From the NCBI GenBank assembly GCA_964639525.1, contig CAZXDS010000122.1, forward strand, positions 1 through 10,523: 10,523 nucleotides of DNA. Reading direction: 5' to 3'. Made by a program: the position numbers and the translations under genes. A model generated the notes under the pieces. That model did not search any database and was not told where the DNA came from. It was given only the letters and a program-made list of their open reading frames with translations. Below, in pieces: positions 1 to 6,723 of the stretch; the first letter of the stretch is position 1; every line of letters starts with the position of its first letter. This stretch comes from CAZXDS01 sp964639525 (lineage in GTDB: Bacteria; Bacteroidota; Ignavibacteria; Ignavibacteriales; Melioribacteraceae).

Positions 1-714
1 TTTGTAAATGAAGGCTGCGATGTGGCAATTTGTTCGAGCAATACTGAAAATCTTGCAATTGCAGAAAAAAAACTATTTGATAAAACCGGCAAACACGTAT
101 TTACCGTAAAATGTGATTTGAACAGTAAAGATGAAATTTTAGAAACGGTTGAAAAATTAAATAAGCAGTTTGGAATTATTGATATATTAATCAATAATTG
201 CGGCGGACCTGCTCCGGGAATTTTTGAGGAACTTACGGAGCAAGATTGGGAGCATGCTTTCCGGCAGGTTCTAATGAGCGCGGTTAGATTTTCAAAATTG
301 TTACTTCCCGGAATGAAAACGAACAAATGGGGAAGAATAATAAATATGACGTCTCTTTCGGTTAAACAACCTGTTGATAATTTAATGCTTTCAAATTCTT
401 TACGCAGCGGTTTAATCGGCTGGGCAAAAACATTGAGTAACGAAATCGGGCAGTACAATATCACAGTTAATAACATTGCTCCGGGTTATACGCAAACAGA
501 AAGATTAGAAGAGTTGGCAAATATTAGGGCTGAAAAAGCCGGAAAAACCTCTGAAACAATATTAAATGAAATGGGAGCAGGTGTTCCTATGAAGCGATTG
601 GCTTCACCCGATGAAACTGCTGCGTTAATAACTTTTATTGCATCGGAGCAAGCCGGATATATTACGGGAGCAACAATTCCGATTGACGGCGGAGCGATTA
701 AATCGTTGTTTTGA
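1..714 (+). CDS. SDR family oxidoreductase with atypical active site (5' end missing)
   Basis: This is the 3' part of a short-chain dehydrogenase/reductase gene. The frame is open to the first base, so the start and the TGxxxGxG dinucleotide-binding motif lie outside the window. The GTG at 22 is internal, because the preceding codons read FVNEGCD, a normal SDR beta2 approach. Counting from that GTG as residue 1, the NNAG-type motif is NNCGG (58-62), 'WGRIINMTS' is the beta5 strand, and the end 'GYITGATIPIDGGAI' is the usual SDR C-terminus. The catalytic Ser is kept (S111). The YxxxK positions read S124 and R128 ('SNSLR'), and the alpha4 Asn position reads V83. These substitutions sit in an otherwise well conserved fold. 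As I recall it, a FabG-annotated SDR subgroup shares the 'SVKQP...LSNxxRxG' signature, so this is probably a subgroup trait rather than decay. The substrate is unknown. It may not be a classical reductase. Confidence 0.9.
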   Translation, partial: FVNEGCDVAICSSNTENLAIAEKKLFDKTGKHVFTVKCDLNSKDEILETVEKLNKQFGIIDILINNCGGPAPGIFEELTEQDWEHAFRQVLMSAVRFSKLLLPGMKTNKWGRIINMTSLSVKQPVDNLMLSNSLRSGLIGWAKTLSNEIGQYNITVNNIAPGYTQTERLEELANIRAEKAGKTSETILNEMGAGVPMKRLASPDETAALITFIASEQAGYITGATIPIDGGAIKSLF

Positions 715-728
715 TACAACTTTTTTTT
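705..728 (+). terminator. candidate intrinsic terminator overlapping the SDR stop codon
   Basis: GTTGT (705-709) and ACAAC (716-720) form a 5-bp stem with a 6-nt loop, followed directly by eight T residues (721-728). The TGA stop (712-714) lies in the loop. The stem is short with two G-C pairs, so termination may be partial. Its position exactly at the gene end supports the call. Confidence 0.45.
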
Positions 729-787
729 GAAAATGTTTGATTATAACTGATTATACTGCAATTAAATAAAAACTATCCAAATAAACA

Positions 788-2347
788 ATGATAAAAGAAA
801 TTGATTTAACAATTCAGCCGCAGCAAATTAAGAATTATTCGATTCTAAAACTTAAAGCTTCTAAAAAATTACGAATTAATATTAATGAAATTACTGCTGT
901 TAAGATTATTCGCAGCTCAATTGATGCCAGAAAAAAGCCTGTTTACAGATTAAAATTAATTTGTTTTATCAATGAAAATATTGCAGAAGATAATTTCAAA
1001 TTAAACTTTACTAAAATTGATAAAAACAAAACGGTAATTATTGTCGGGAGTGGTCCTGCCGGATTATTTGCAGCGATACAACTTCTGGAATTGGGAATAA
1101 AACCGGTTATTTTGGAAAGGGGCAAAGATGTTCAATCACGTCGTTTCGATTTGAAAAACATTCAGCAAAACAGTTTAGTCAACCCCAATTCAAATTATTG
1201 TTTCGGTGAAGGAGGAGCAGGAACTTATAGTGACGGCAAACTTTATACGCGTTCAGTAAAAAGAGGAAACGTAAAGCGTATTCTTGATATTTTAATTCTT
1301 CACGGTGCACAAAAAGAAATTGCTATTGATTCCCACCCGCACATTGGCTCGAATATTTTACCCAAAGTAATTGAAAATATAAGAAATACAATTCTGGATA
1401 ATGGTGGTGAAATTCATTTTGAATCGAAAGTTACTGATTTTCTTGTACAAGATTTAAAAATGAAAGGTGTGGTTGTTAATGAAAGTAAAGAGTATTTCGG
1501 GAACGCGGTAATTCTATCCACCGGACATTCAGCCCGTGATATTTATTATTTGCTGAAAAAAAACAATGCTGCCATAGAGGCAAAATCTTTTGCAATGGGT
1601 GTGCGAATTGAACATCCCCAATTATTGATTGACCAAATTCAGTATCACACTAAAACACGAAATGAAAATTTGCCGGCTTCTTTTTATAATTTGGCTTGCC
1701 AGGTTGAAAACAGGGGAGTTTACTCTTTTTGCATGTGTCCGGGCGGACTAATTATTCCTGCATCAACTTCTTCGGACGAATTAGTTTTAAACGGAATGTC
1801 GCTATCGAGCAGAAATTCAAGATTTGCAAATTCCGGTCTTGTGGTTGAAATTAATGAAAGGGATTGGGACAAACATAAGAACCATGGAGTTTTTGCGGGT
1901 TTGGAATATCAAAAAGAAATTGAACATTTGGCATTTGCGGCAGGCGGAAAAACACAGACTGCACCTGCACAGCGAATTACTGATTTTACAAAGGGCAGGA
2001 TTTCAACCTCTTTACCGGAGAGTTCGTATATTCCGGGCACAGTCAGTTCTCCGCTTCACGAAATTATTCCGAAAAATATTTCTGAAAGACTACAAAAGGG
2101 ATTGCTACAATTTGGCAAAAGAATGAAAGGTTATTACACTGAGGAAGCACAAATACTCGCCGCAGAAACAAGAACAAGCTCACCAATTAGGGTTTTGCGG
2201 GACAAAGAGACCTTGATGAGTGTTAATGTAAAAGGACTTTTTCCGGCAGGTGAAGGCGCCGGTTATGCAGGCGGAATAGTTTCTGCTGCAATTGACGGAC
2301 AACGCTGTGCAGAAGCTGTGAATGAAAATATTGATGTCTTGTCGTAA
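788..2347 (+). CDS. uncharacterised FAD-dependent dehydrogenase (COG2509-like)
   Basis: This complete 519-residue flavoprotein is a predicted cytoplasmic oxidoreductase. An N-terminal region of about 80 residues, with the family-typical 'SIDARKKPVYRL', precedes the Rossmann motif GSGPAG (87-92). E110 in 'ILERG' is placed to bind the FAD ribose. The hallmark 'FGEGGAGTYSDGKLYTR' (139-155) follows, then 'ILSTGHSARD' (242-251), 'FCMCPGG' (314-320) with two cysteines, 'ETRTSSPIRVLRD' (460-472), and the second FAD-contact region 'LFPAGEGAGYAGGI' (484-497). This order and length match the widespread family annotated only as 'FAD-dependent dehydrogenase' (COG2509). The substrate and electron acceptor are not established as far as I know. 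The ATG at 788 gives the family-typical N-terminus, though no Shine-Dalgarno is evident in the 73-bp gap. A terminator-like hairpin separates it from the SDR, so the two may not share a transcript. Confidence 0.9.
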   Translation: MIKEIDLTIQPQQIKNYSILKLKASKKLRININEITAVKIIRSSIDARKKPVYRLKLICFINENIAEDNFKLNFTKIDKNKTVIIVGSGPAGLFAAIQLLELGIKPVILERGKDVQSRRFDLKNIQQNSLVNPNSNYCFGEGGAGTYSDGKLYTRSVKRGNVKRILDILILHGAQKEIAIDSHPHIGSNILPKVIENIRNTILDNGGEIHFESKVTDFLVQDLKMKGVVVNESKEYFGNAVILSTGHSARDIYYLLKKNNAAIEAKSFAMGVRIEHPQLLIDQIQYHTKTRNENLPASFYNLACQVENRGVYSFCMCPGGLIIPASTSSDELVLNGMSLSSRNSRFANSGLVVEINERDWDKHKNHGVFAGLEYQKEIEHLAFAAGGKTQTAPAQRITDFTKGRISTSLPESSYIPGTVSSPLHEIIPKNISERLQKGLLQFGKRMKGYYTEEAQILAAETRTSSPIRVLRDKETLMSVNVKGLFPAGEGAGYAGGIVSAAIDGQRCAEAVNENIDVLS

Positions 2348-2410
2348 AATTCTGAAATGTTTGCCTTACTTTTCAATTTTACCGATAGATACATAATTTA
2401 AATTAGTTTG

Positions 2411-2499
2411 CGGATTTTACCGCCTACATCCTCTCCCGTCAAAGCCGGACAGGCTTTTAAGAGATGACAGAGGTGAGTTTTTAATTCAATCAAAATCCG
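2411..2499. repeat. nested inverted repeat between convergent genes
   Basis: Four sets of arms nest inside one another in the gap between the convergent genes: CGGATTTT (2411-2418) with AAAATCCG (2492-2499); CCTCT (2430-2434) with AGAGG (2469-2473); GTCA (2438-2441) with TGAC (2465-2468); and AAGCC (2442-2446) with GGCTT (2452-2456). Together they could fold into one long imperfect hairpin on either strand. It is locally richer in G+C than its flanks and no coding frame is visible. It may be a bidirectional terminator or a copy of a small dispersed palindromic element. The window has no second copy to decide between these. Confidence 0.4.
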
Positions 2500-2515
2500 A
2501 TATCTCAGATTCTGT

Positions 2516-2547
2516 GAAAAACCAATTTGTATTTGATATAACAAATT
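2516..2547 (-). terminator. possible weak terminator of the exported-protein gene
   Basis: On the - strand, beginning 11 bases past the stop of the 2558-3844 gene, AATTTGT and ACAAATT (2541-2547 and 2524-2530) form a 7-bp stem with a 10-nt loop. A GG and a run of five T (to about 2517) follow. The stem is nearly all A-T, so it is a weak candidate. Confidence 0.3.
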
Positions 2548-2557
2548 TTATTCGTCT

Positions 2558-3844
2558 CTATTTCAATAAAATACACTTTTTTACCTTAGAAAAACGAGTT
2601 GTTTTTAATTGATACAAATATATTCCGCTTGGCAAATTTGCAGTATCAAATTGTACTTCATATTTCCCCGGCGATTGTTTTTCATTTACAAGTACAGCCA
2701 CTTCTCTCCCGAGTATGTCGAAAACTTTTAATGTTACTTCTTGAGACAGACTCGATTGATTGATATCTTGAGTCTGTGCAGAAATACTATACTGAATTCT
2801 TGTTGATGGATTGAATGGATTGGGATAGTTTTGATAAAGTTTGAATTCTTGAGGAATATTAATATTTTCTTCAACAGCAGTAACAGTAGAATCAATTATG
2901 GTGTAGGTTCTCCATCCATCCTGTGTATAAAGAATATATTTATCAAATAATCCATAAGCTTCGTTAGCTGAAGTAAAACTAAAATAATCCAAGTTGACGG
3001 AAAGCGTGTCCCAGTAATTCCCTCCATTTTGTGTGATGTACAAAGTAGAACCGGTTGTTAGCCAAATACTATCTTTAGAAAATATAAAAGCATCCGAAAT
3101 TCCCCATTTAAAATCTTGTTCATTTCCTAAACGATTCCATGATAATCCGCCATCGGAAGATTTAAGCAGAAAGCCTTCCGCAACAACATTTGGGTACGAA
3201 GCAGTTAGGATTATATTGTTATCGTCAATCATTGCTGCTTTTTCGGGGTTGCCGCTGCCGACAAAAAAATTGATTGGCAGTTTATTCCAATTCCTACCAT
3301 AATTATTGGTTTTGTAAATTGTAAAAGCACTTACTGCAACACCAACCGAATCATTTGCGAATGAGAAATCCAATACGGCATTGTTCAAATTTGAATCTAT
3401 TGATGCTTCGTTCCAACTTTCACCGCTGTTGTTTGTGTAATAAATAATTGATTCGTCCGAAGATGAGCCTTCTTCTTGACTTCCAATAAATCCGTTTTGT
3501 CCATTTATAAAGTAAAGGGAATAAAGACCGGACATATTAAAAGTATAATTATTTGTCCAAGTGCTTCCGCCATCAGTAGATTTGAATATACTTTTATCGC
3601 CAATTATCCAGCCGCTAGTTTCTGATGTAAATAAAATTTTATGTAAATTTTCGCTCGTGTTAAGATTAATATGCTGCCAATATTGACCGCCGTTATTTGT
3701 AATTGCAATGCTGTTATTTCCCTTAACAAGAGCACCGAAATCATTGTTGAAGAAAAATAATTTTGATGCTTTTGAATGATGATTTTCTTGAGCATAAGTA
3801 TTGCATAACAGCAATAGTAACAAATAGATAAATAAATTTTTCAT
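2558..3844 (-). CDS. exported Asp-box (BNR/Ycf48-like) repeat protein with type IX secretion sorting domain
   Basis: This complete 428-residue protein is probably exported to the cell surface or medium. Residues 1-19 are a classical signal peptide (basic start, poly-Leu core, likely cleavage after 'TYA' or 'YAQ'). Asp-box-like motifs of the form TxxGGxxW recur at about 49-56, 89-96, 137-144, 179-186, 229-236 and 271-278, with a degenerate one near 307. This predicts a beta-propeller related to sialidase-type/Ycf48 repeats. The C-terminus (about 344-428) is a type A sorting domain, starting 'FKLYQNYPNPFNPSTRI' and ending with an 'LPSGIYLYQL' strand and a basic tail. That domain normally directs export by the type IX system and is cleaved at the surface. 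No secretion machinery is in this window. I see no catalytic signature, and Asp boxes alone do not imply sialidase. The ATG has a strong GGAGG (3849-3853) four bases upstream. Confidence 0.88.
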   Translation of the reverse strand: MKNLFIYLLLLLLCNTYAQENHHSKASKLFFFNNDFGALVKGNNSIAITNNGGQYWQHINLNTSENLHKILFTSETSGWIIGDKSIFKSTDGGSTWTNNYTFNMSGLYSLYFINGQNGFIGSQEEGSSSDESIIYYTNNSGESWNEASIDSNLNNAVLDFSFANDSVGVAVSAFTIYKTNNYGRNWNKLPINFFVGSGNPEKAAMIDDNNIILTASYPNVVAEGFLLKSSDGGLSWNRLGNEQDFKWGISDAFIFSKDSIWLTTGSTLYITQNGGNYWDTLSVNLDYFSFTSANEAYGLFDKYILYTQDGWRTYTIIDSTVTAVEENINIPQEFKLYQNYPNPFNPSTRIQYSISAQTQDINQSSLSQEVTLKVFDILGREVAVLVNEKQSPGKYEVQFDTANLPSGIYLYQLKTTRFSKVKKCILLK

Positions 3845-3885
3845 CTTTCCTCCACTTAATTTAATCGGGATAATTGTTTAAGATT

Positions 3886-3913
3886 ACATTATGTTTATAA
3901 ATTTAGCTGTTAA
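3886..3913 (-). promoter_or_regulatory. possible promoter of the exported-protein gene
   Basis: On the - strand, TTAACA (3913-3908) and TAATGT (3891-3886) are separated by 16 bp and lie 42 bp or more upstream of the ATG. They resemble -35/-10 elements of the general sigma-70 type. The region is very AT-rich, so chance matches are likely, and this phylum may use a different consensus. Confidence 0.22.
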
Positions 3914-3933
3914 TGATTTGTTCTTAATCATTA
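3911..3933. repeat. 8-bp dyad upstream of the exported-protein gene
   Basis: TAATGATT (3911-3918) and AATCATTA (3926-3933) form a perfect inverted repeat around a 7-nt spacer. It overlaps the possible -35 element of the 2558-3844 gene and lies downstream of the GIY-YIG gene. It could be an operator or a weak transcript end. No T-run follows, so operator is slightly preferred. Confidence 0.28.
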
Positions 3934-4094
3934 CTCCTTCCTTAATACGGCGAACATCAATAAATTTGATTGGATGAATTTTGTTTTTCTATCAAAAATC
4001 TATTAAATAAAATAGTAACTATATTATAATTAAAAATTAAAATATATGCAAAATTTAAATTGTTTTCATATTAAATATTGAGTTATTCATTGAA

Positions 4095-4457
4095 TTACTT
4101 TTTATTCAATTTCTTATTATATCCTTTTTTTTCATATGGCTGCAACTCTTCAGTATATAGTTCTTCTAATTCTTTTATCTCCTTTTTAAAATCTATTTCC
4201 TCATCTTTTTTTTCTTTTGCTTCTGCTATGATTTTATACTCAAACGCTTCCTCTCCAAGGTTGTTCCAATCGTTTTGTAATTTTTCATTAGGATGATTCC
4301 CAAATTTTAATTGGGCTTTTTGGCGATTCCATATAGCTTTCAAATCCATACTGCTGCCAATTAGTATCTTCCCGTTCATTTTGTTCTCTATTTGAAAAAC
4401 ACCTTTTTTCGTTTTATGCAACTTATATTCTTGTTTCATTTCTTTATGTGTTCTCAC
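4095..4457 (-). CDS. GIY-YIG domain protein with degenerate active site
   Basis: This small protein of 120 residues carries a single GIY-YIG-like fold at about 18-110. The region aligns by eye to I-TevI-type nucleases: 'GVFQIENKMNGKILIGSS' (19-36) covers the two signature strands, followed by a helix, 'GNHPNEKLQNDWNNLGEEAFEYKIIAE', and a charged final helix ending 'LQPYEKKGYN'. The signature residues are altered. GIY is GVF (F21), YIG is LIG (L32), and the catalytic Arg position before the conserved Trp is I42. A Glu remains near E98/E99 where the metal ligand would be. Catalysis is therefore doubtful, and a DNA-binding or other role is possible. The GTG start (4455-4457) is preceded by GAGGG. 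An internal ATG at 4437-4439 (MKQEYK) is an alternative that fits homologues I remember. It follows tyrA after 134 bp, and no functional link is evident. Confidence 0.75.
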   Translation of the reverse strand: MRTHKEMKQEYKLHKTKKGVFQIENKMNGKILIGSSMDLKAIWNRQKAQLKFGNHPNEKLQNDWNNLGEEAFEYKIIAEAKEKKDEEIDFKKEIKELEELYTEELQPYEKKGYNKKLNKK

Positions 4458-4591
4458 AGTTCCCTCATGATATTTATTATAATTTTCTGTTTAAGCCAAT
4501 ATGATGATTAACGGATTACAAAATTAATTGAATGGAAAAAATTAGATTGTTTAAGTTTTTGAATTAAATTATTAAAACTTCTGTGGAGGTG

Positions 4592-5686
4592 TTACTTAGT
4601 TTTGTAACCCAATTTCTGTACAAATAATTTTGCACGCGATACGTCTTTTTCAGATTCAAAAGATAACCTAAATGTCCCGCCGGTTCCTTCGCGAATTTTC
4701 AGTAACTCAATATCCTTTATGTTTATTCCGTTTTGAAACAGAGTAGTTGAAATTTTGCTAACAACGCCGGGCTCATCTTTCACAAATACAAATAAATCGA
4801 ATAACGGATTTAAGAAACCTTTATTATTCTTAGGTATTTCATCACGGCGTAATCGTGCTTGTTCAAATTTTTTGGCAACTTTTTCAAGATTTGATTTGCC
4901 AACCATTATTTTAATTGAGTGCAATTCATCAATGTAATTGTCAATTGCTGAAATGATTTTTCCCTTGTTGGAATTAATAACGGATTGCCAAATACTAAAA
5001 TCGCTTGATGCTATTCTTGTCATATCTCTAAATCCGCCAGCAGCATAATCAAGAAAATTTATTTTTCCTTCCTTTTTTGAAGCAAAGTTTAGAAGTGAAA
5101 TTGAGAGTAACTGTGGAAGGTGGCTAACTGCTGCAACAATTTCATCGTGAACAATCGGGTCCAATATTCTAATATGGGAGCCAAGCGAATGAATAACTTG
5201 CAAAAGCAAATGCGCTTCAGGATGTTTGCGAATTGTATCTGAAATAATGTAAACAGAATTTTCAAAAAGCAAAGAATCGGAATTCTGGTAGCCGCCGTAT
5301 TCTTTCCCTGTCATTGGATGCCCGCCAATATAAGTCCCTTCGCAATTTAGAGAGTCCCATTTTTTTTGCACAACGGATTTAACGCCGCAAACATCAGTAA
5401 CAATCATTTCATCGTGCAAATGCGGTGCAATGTTTTCGAGAGTGTAAAGTGTTAGGTCAACAGGCAGACAGATAAATATCAAGTCTGCACTAAACACTTC
5501 GTCTATCCCGCTTAGAGCTACATCAATGACTCCATCTGCTATTGCAGAGTCGAGCACTTCTTTTTTGTCAAAAGCAGAAATCTCAAATTTCTTATTCGAG
5601 TTACTCGAAATCTCGGTTTGGCGTAACGCTTTTGCAATTGATCCGCCAATCAATCCAAGTCCGATAATTACAATGCGTTCAATCAT
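4592..5686 (-). CDS. tyrA: prephenate dehydrogenase with C-terminal ACT domain
   Basis: This enzyme oxidatively decarboxylates prephenate to 4-hydroxyphenylpyruvate in the tyrosine branch, in the cytoplasm. The 364-residue protein has an N-terminal NAD-binding motif GLGLIGG (9-15), with D40 at the end of the second strand suggesting NAD+ rather than NADP+. 'GGHPMTGKE' (121-129) and 'VSHLPQ' with H189, the expected catalytic His, follow. The helical dimer domain contains 'GGFRDMTRIASSD' (217-229). Residues 296-364 form an ACT domain ('VKDEPGVVSKISTTLFQNGINI'-type), implying allosteric control, probably by tyrosine. The start ATG lies only 5 bp after the DAHP synthase stop and has no clear ribosome site, so translational coupling is likely. 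Prephenate dehydratase and chorismate mutase are not in the window. Arogenate use cannot be excluded from sequence alone. Confidence 0.95.
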   Translation of the reverse strand: MIERIVIIGLGLIGGSIAKALRQTEISSNSNKKFEISAFDKKEVLDSAIADGVIDVALSGIDEVFSADLIFICLPVDLTLYTLENIAPHLHDEMIVTDVCGVKSVVQKKWDSLNCEGTYIGGHPMTGKEYGGYQNSDSLLFENSVYIISDTIRKHPEAHLLLQVIHSLGSHIRILDPIVHDEIVAAVSHLPQLLSISLLNFASKKEGKINFLDYAAGGFRDMTRIASSDFSIWQSVINSNKGKIISAIDNYIDELHSIKIMVGKSNLEKVAKKFEQARLRRDEIPKNNKGFLNPLFDLFVFVKDEPGVVSKISTTLFQNGINIKDIELLKIREGTGGTFRLSFESEKDVSRAKLFVQKLGYKTK

Positions 5687-5691
5687 GTGTG

Positions 5692-6705
5692 TTAAAAACT
5701 CCGCCCAATAGCAGAGGCAATTAGTTTTAATTCTTCCATCAATGTTGAAAATTGCTCAGGCAGCAAAGCTTGTGGTCCATCGGACAATGCTTTCTCAGGT
5801 TCATTATGAATTTCAATCATCAGTCCGTCAGCTCCGGCAGCAACTGCGGCTCTTGCCATTGGCGGAACTTTGTCGCGTAAACCAACTGCGTGTGAGGGGT
5901 CCGCAAAAACCGGAAGGTGACTTTTCTCGTGAACCACCGGAATTGCCGAAAGGTCAAATGTATTTCTTGTGTATGTTTCAAAAGTTCGTATTCCGCGTTC
6001 ACAAAGAAAAACATTTTTATTTCCATTGGACAAAATATATTCGGCGGACATTAACCACTCTTCTATGGTTGCCGATAACCCTCTTTTGAGCATTACCGGT
6101 TTATTCACTTTGCCAACTTCTTTTAATAAAGCAAAATTCTGCATATTCCTTGCGCCGAGTTGAATAATATCAGCGTATTTGCAAACTTCATCAATTTGAT
6201 TAATTTGCAAAACTTCGGTTATTACGTGGAGACCATATGCATCAGCGGCTTTTCTAATCAATTTCAATCCGTCAATTCCAAGTCCTTGGAACGAATATGG
6301 AGAAGACCGGGGTTTGAACGCACCGCCTCGTAGAATTTTCACACCTGCTTCAGCAACTATTTTAGCGAGATGAAATATTTGTTTTTCGCTTTCGATGGCA
6401 CATGGACCGGCAATCATCGAAATTTTATTTCCGCCAATAACAGTATCTTTTAACACAATTGTTGAATTGTCTTCCTTAAAACTCCGGCTTGCCAATTTGA
6501 AAGGGGCGGTAATTCTGTAAACGTCAGCAACGCCATCTAAAATTTTTATTTTACGCGTATCAAAGTTAGGTTTAACTCCAATAGCTCCGATTATTGTTCG
6601 TTGTTCGCCGTCAGACCTGTGTATCTTAAATCCCTCGTCTTCAAGTCGTAAAACGATGTTTTTTATTTCATGTTCAGTAGCATGTTTGCTAATTACAATT
6701 ACCAA
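5692..6705 (-). CDS. aroF: 3-deoxy-7-phosphoheptulonate (DAHP) synthase, Thermotoga type
   Basis: This enzyme condenses phosphoenolpyruvate with erythrose 4-phosphate, the first step of the shikimate pathway. The 337 residues comprise an N-terminal ferredoxin-like regulatory domain (about 1-66) and a TIM barrel, the layout of the feedback-inhibited Thermotoga maritima enzyme. Active-site segments are all present: 'IAGPCAIES' (98-106), 'RGGAFKPRSSPYSFQG' (126-141), 'QLGARNMQN' (182-190), 'LKRG' (206-209) and 'CERGIRTFE' (235-243). Predicted metal ligands are C102, H272 ('DPSHAVG'), E298 and D309. There is no fused chorismate mutase domain. The start is TTG (6703-6705). It gives the family N-terminus and has GGAG (6712-6715) six bases upstream, within the 18-bp gap after the lipoprotein gene. 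Co-transcription with tyrA is very likely. Feedback inhibition by Tyr/Phe is inferred from the N-terminal domain. Confidence 0.95.
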   Translation of the reverse strand: MVIVISKHATEHEIKNIVLRLEDEGFKIHRSDGEQRTIIGAIGVKPNFDTRKIKILDGVADVYRITAPFKLASRSFKEDNSTIVLKDTVIGGNKISMIAGPCAIESEKQIFHLAKIVAEAGVKILRGGAFKPRSSPYSFQGLGIDGLKLIRKAADAYGLHVITEVLQINQIDEVCKYADIIQLGARNMQNFALLKEVGKVNKPVMLKRGLSATIEEWLMSAEYILSNGNKNVFLCERGIRTFETYTRNTFDLSAIPVVHEKSHLPVFADPSHAVGLRDKVPPMARAAVAAGADGLMIEIHNEPEKALSDGPQALLPEQFSTLMEELKLIASAIGRSF

Positions 6706-6715
6706 TTTATTCTCC
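6706..6715 (-). promoter_or_regulatory. ribosome binding site supporting the TTG start of aroF
   Basis: GGAG on the - strand (6715-6712) sits six bases before the TTG codon at 6705. No ATG or GTG near this point would keep the conserved first strand ('VIVISKHAT'), so the site decides the start. It is one of the few clear Shine-Dalgarno sequences in the window. Confidence 0.6.
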
Positions 6716-6723
6716 GTTCAAAT

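Noticed and set aside
727..757. TTGAAA and TATACT as a promoter for the FAD-dependent dehydrogenase
   Set aside because: The 19-bp spacing is outside the usual range and the region is too AT-rich for the matches to mean much.
1824..2126. A 100-codon + strand frame inside the FAD-dependent dehydrogenase gene
   Set aside because: It is in another frame of a conserved gene, rich in Lys/Arg/Leu, with no motif or ribosome site.
2558..3844. Calling the Asp-box protein a sialidase or a photosystem assembly factor
   Set aside because: Asp boxes alone define a fold. No sialidase Arg triad or FRIP motif is seen, and a photosystem role does not fit the inferred lineage.
4078..4296. A 72-codon, Ser/Phe-rich + strand frame that could pass for a membrane peptide
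   Set aside because: It lies opposite the Lys/Glu-rich end of the GIY-YIG gene, and antisense of Lys/Glu codons naturally gives Phe/Ser/Leu.
4553..4580. AAGTTTT/AAAACTT inverted repeat after tyrA as a terminator
   Set aside because: It is an all-A/T stem except one pair with a 14-nt loop, and no T-run follows on the - strand.
5742..6089. A 115-codon + strand frame opposite aroF
   Set aside because: It is fully antisense to conserved DAHP synthase coding sequence, and its composition is typical of a shadow.
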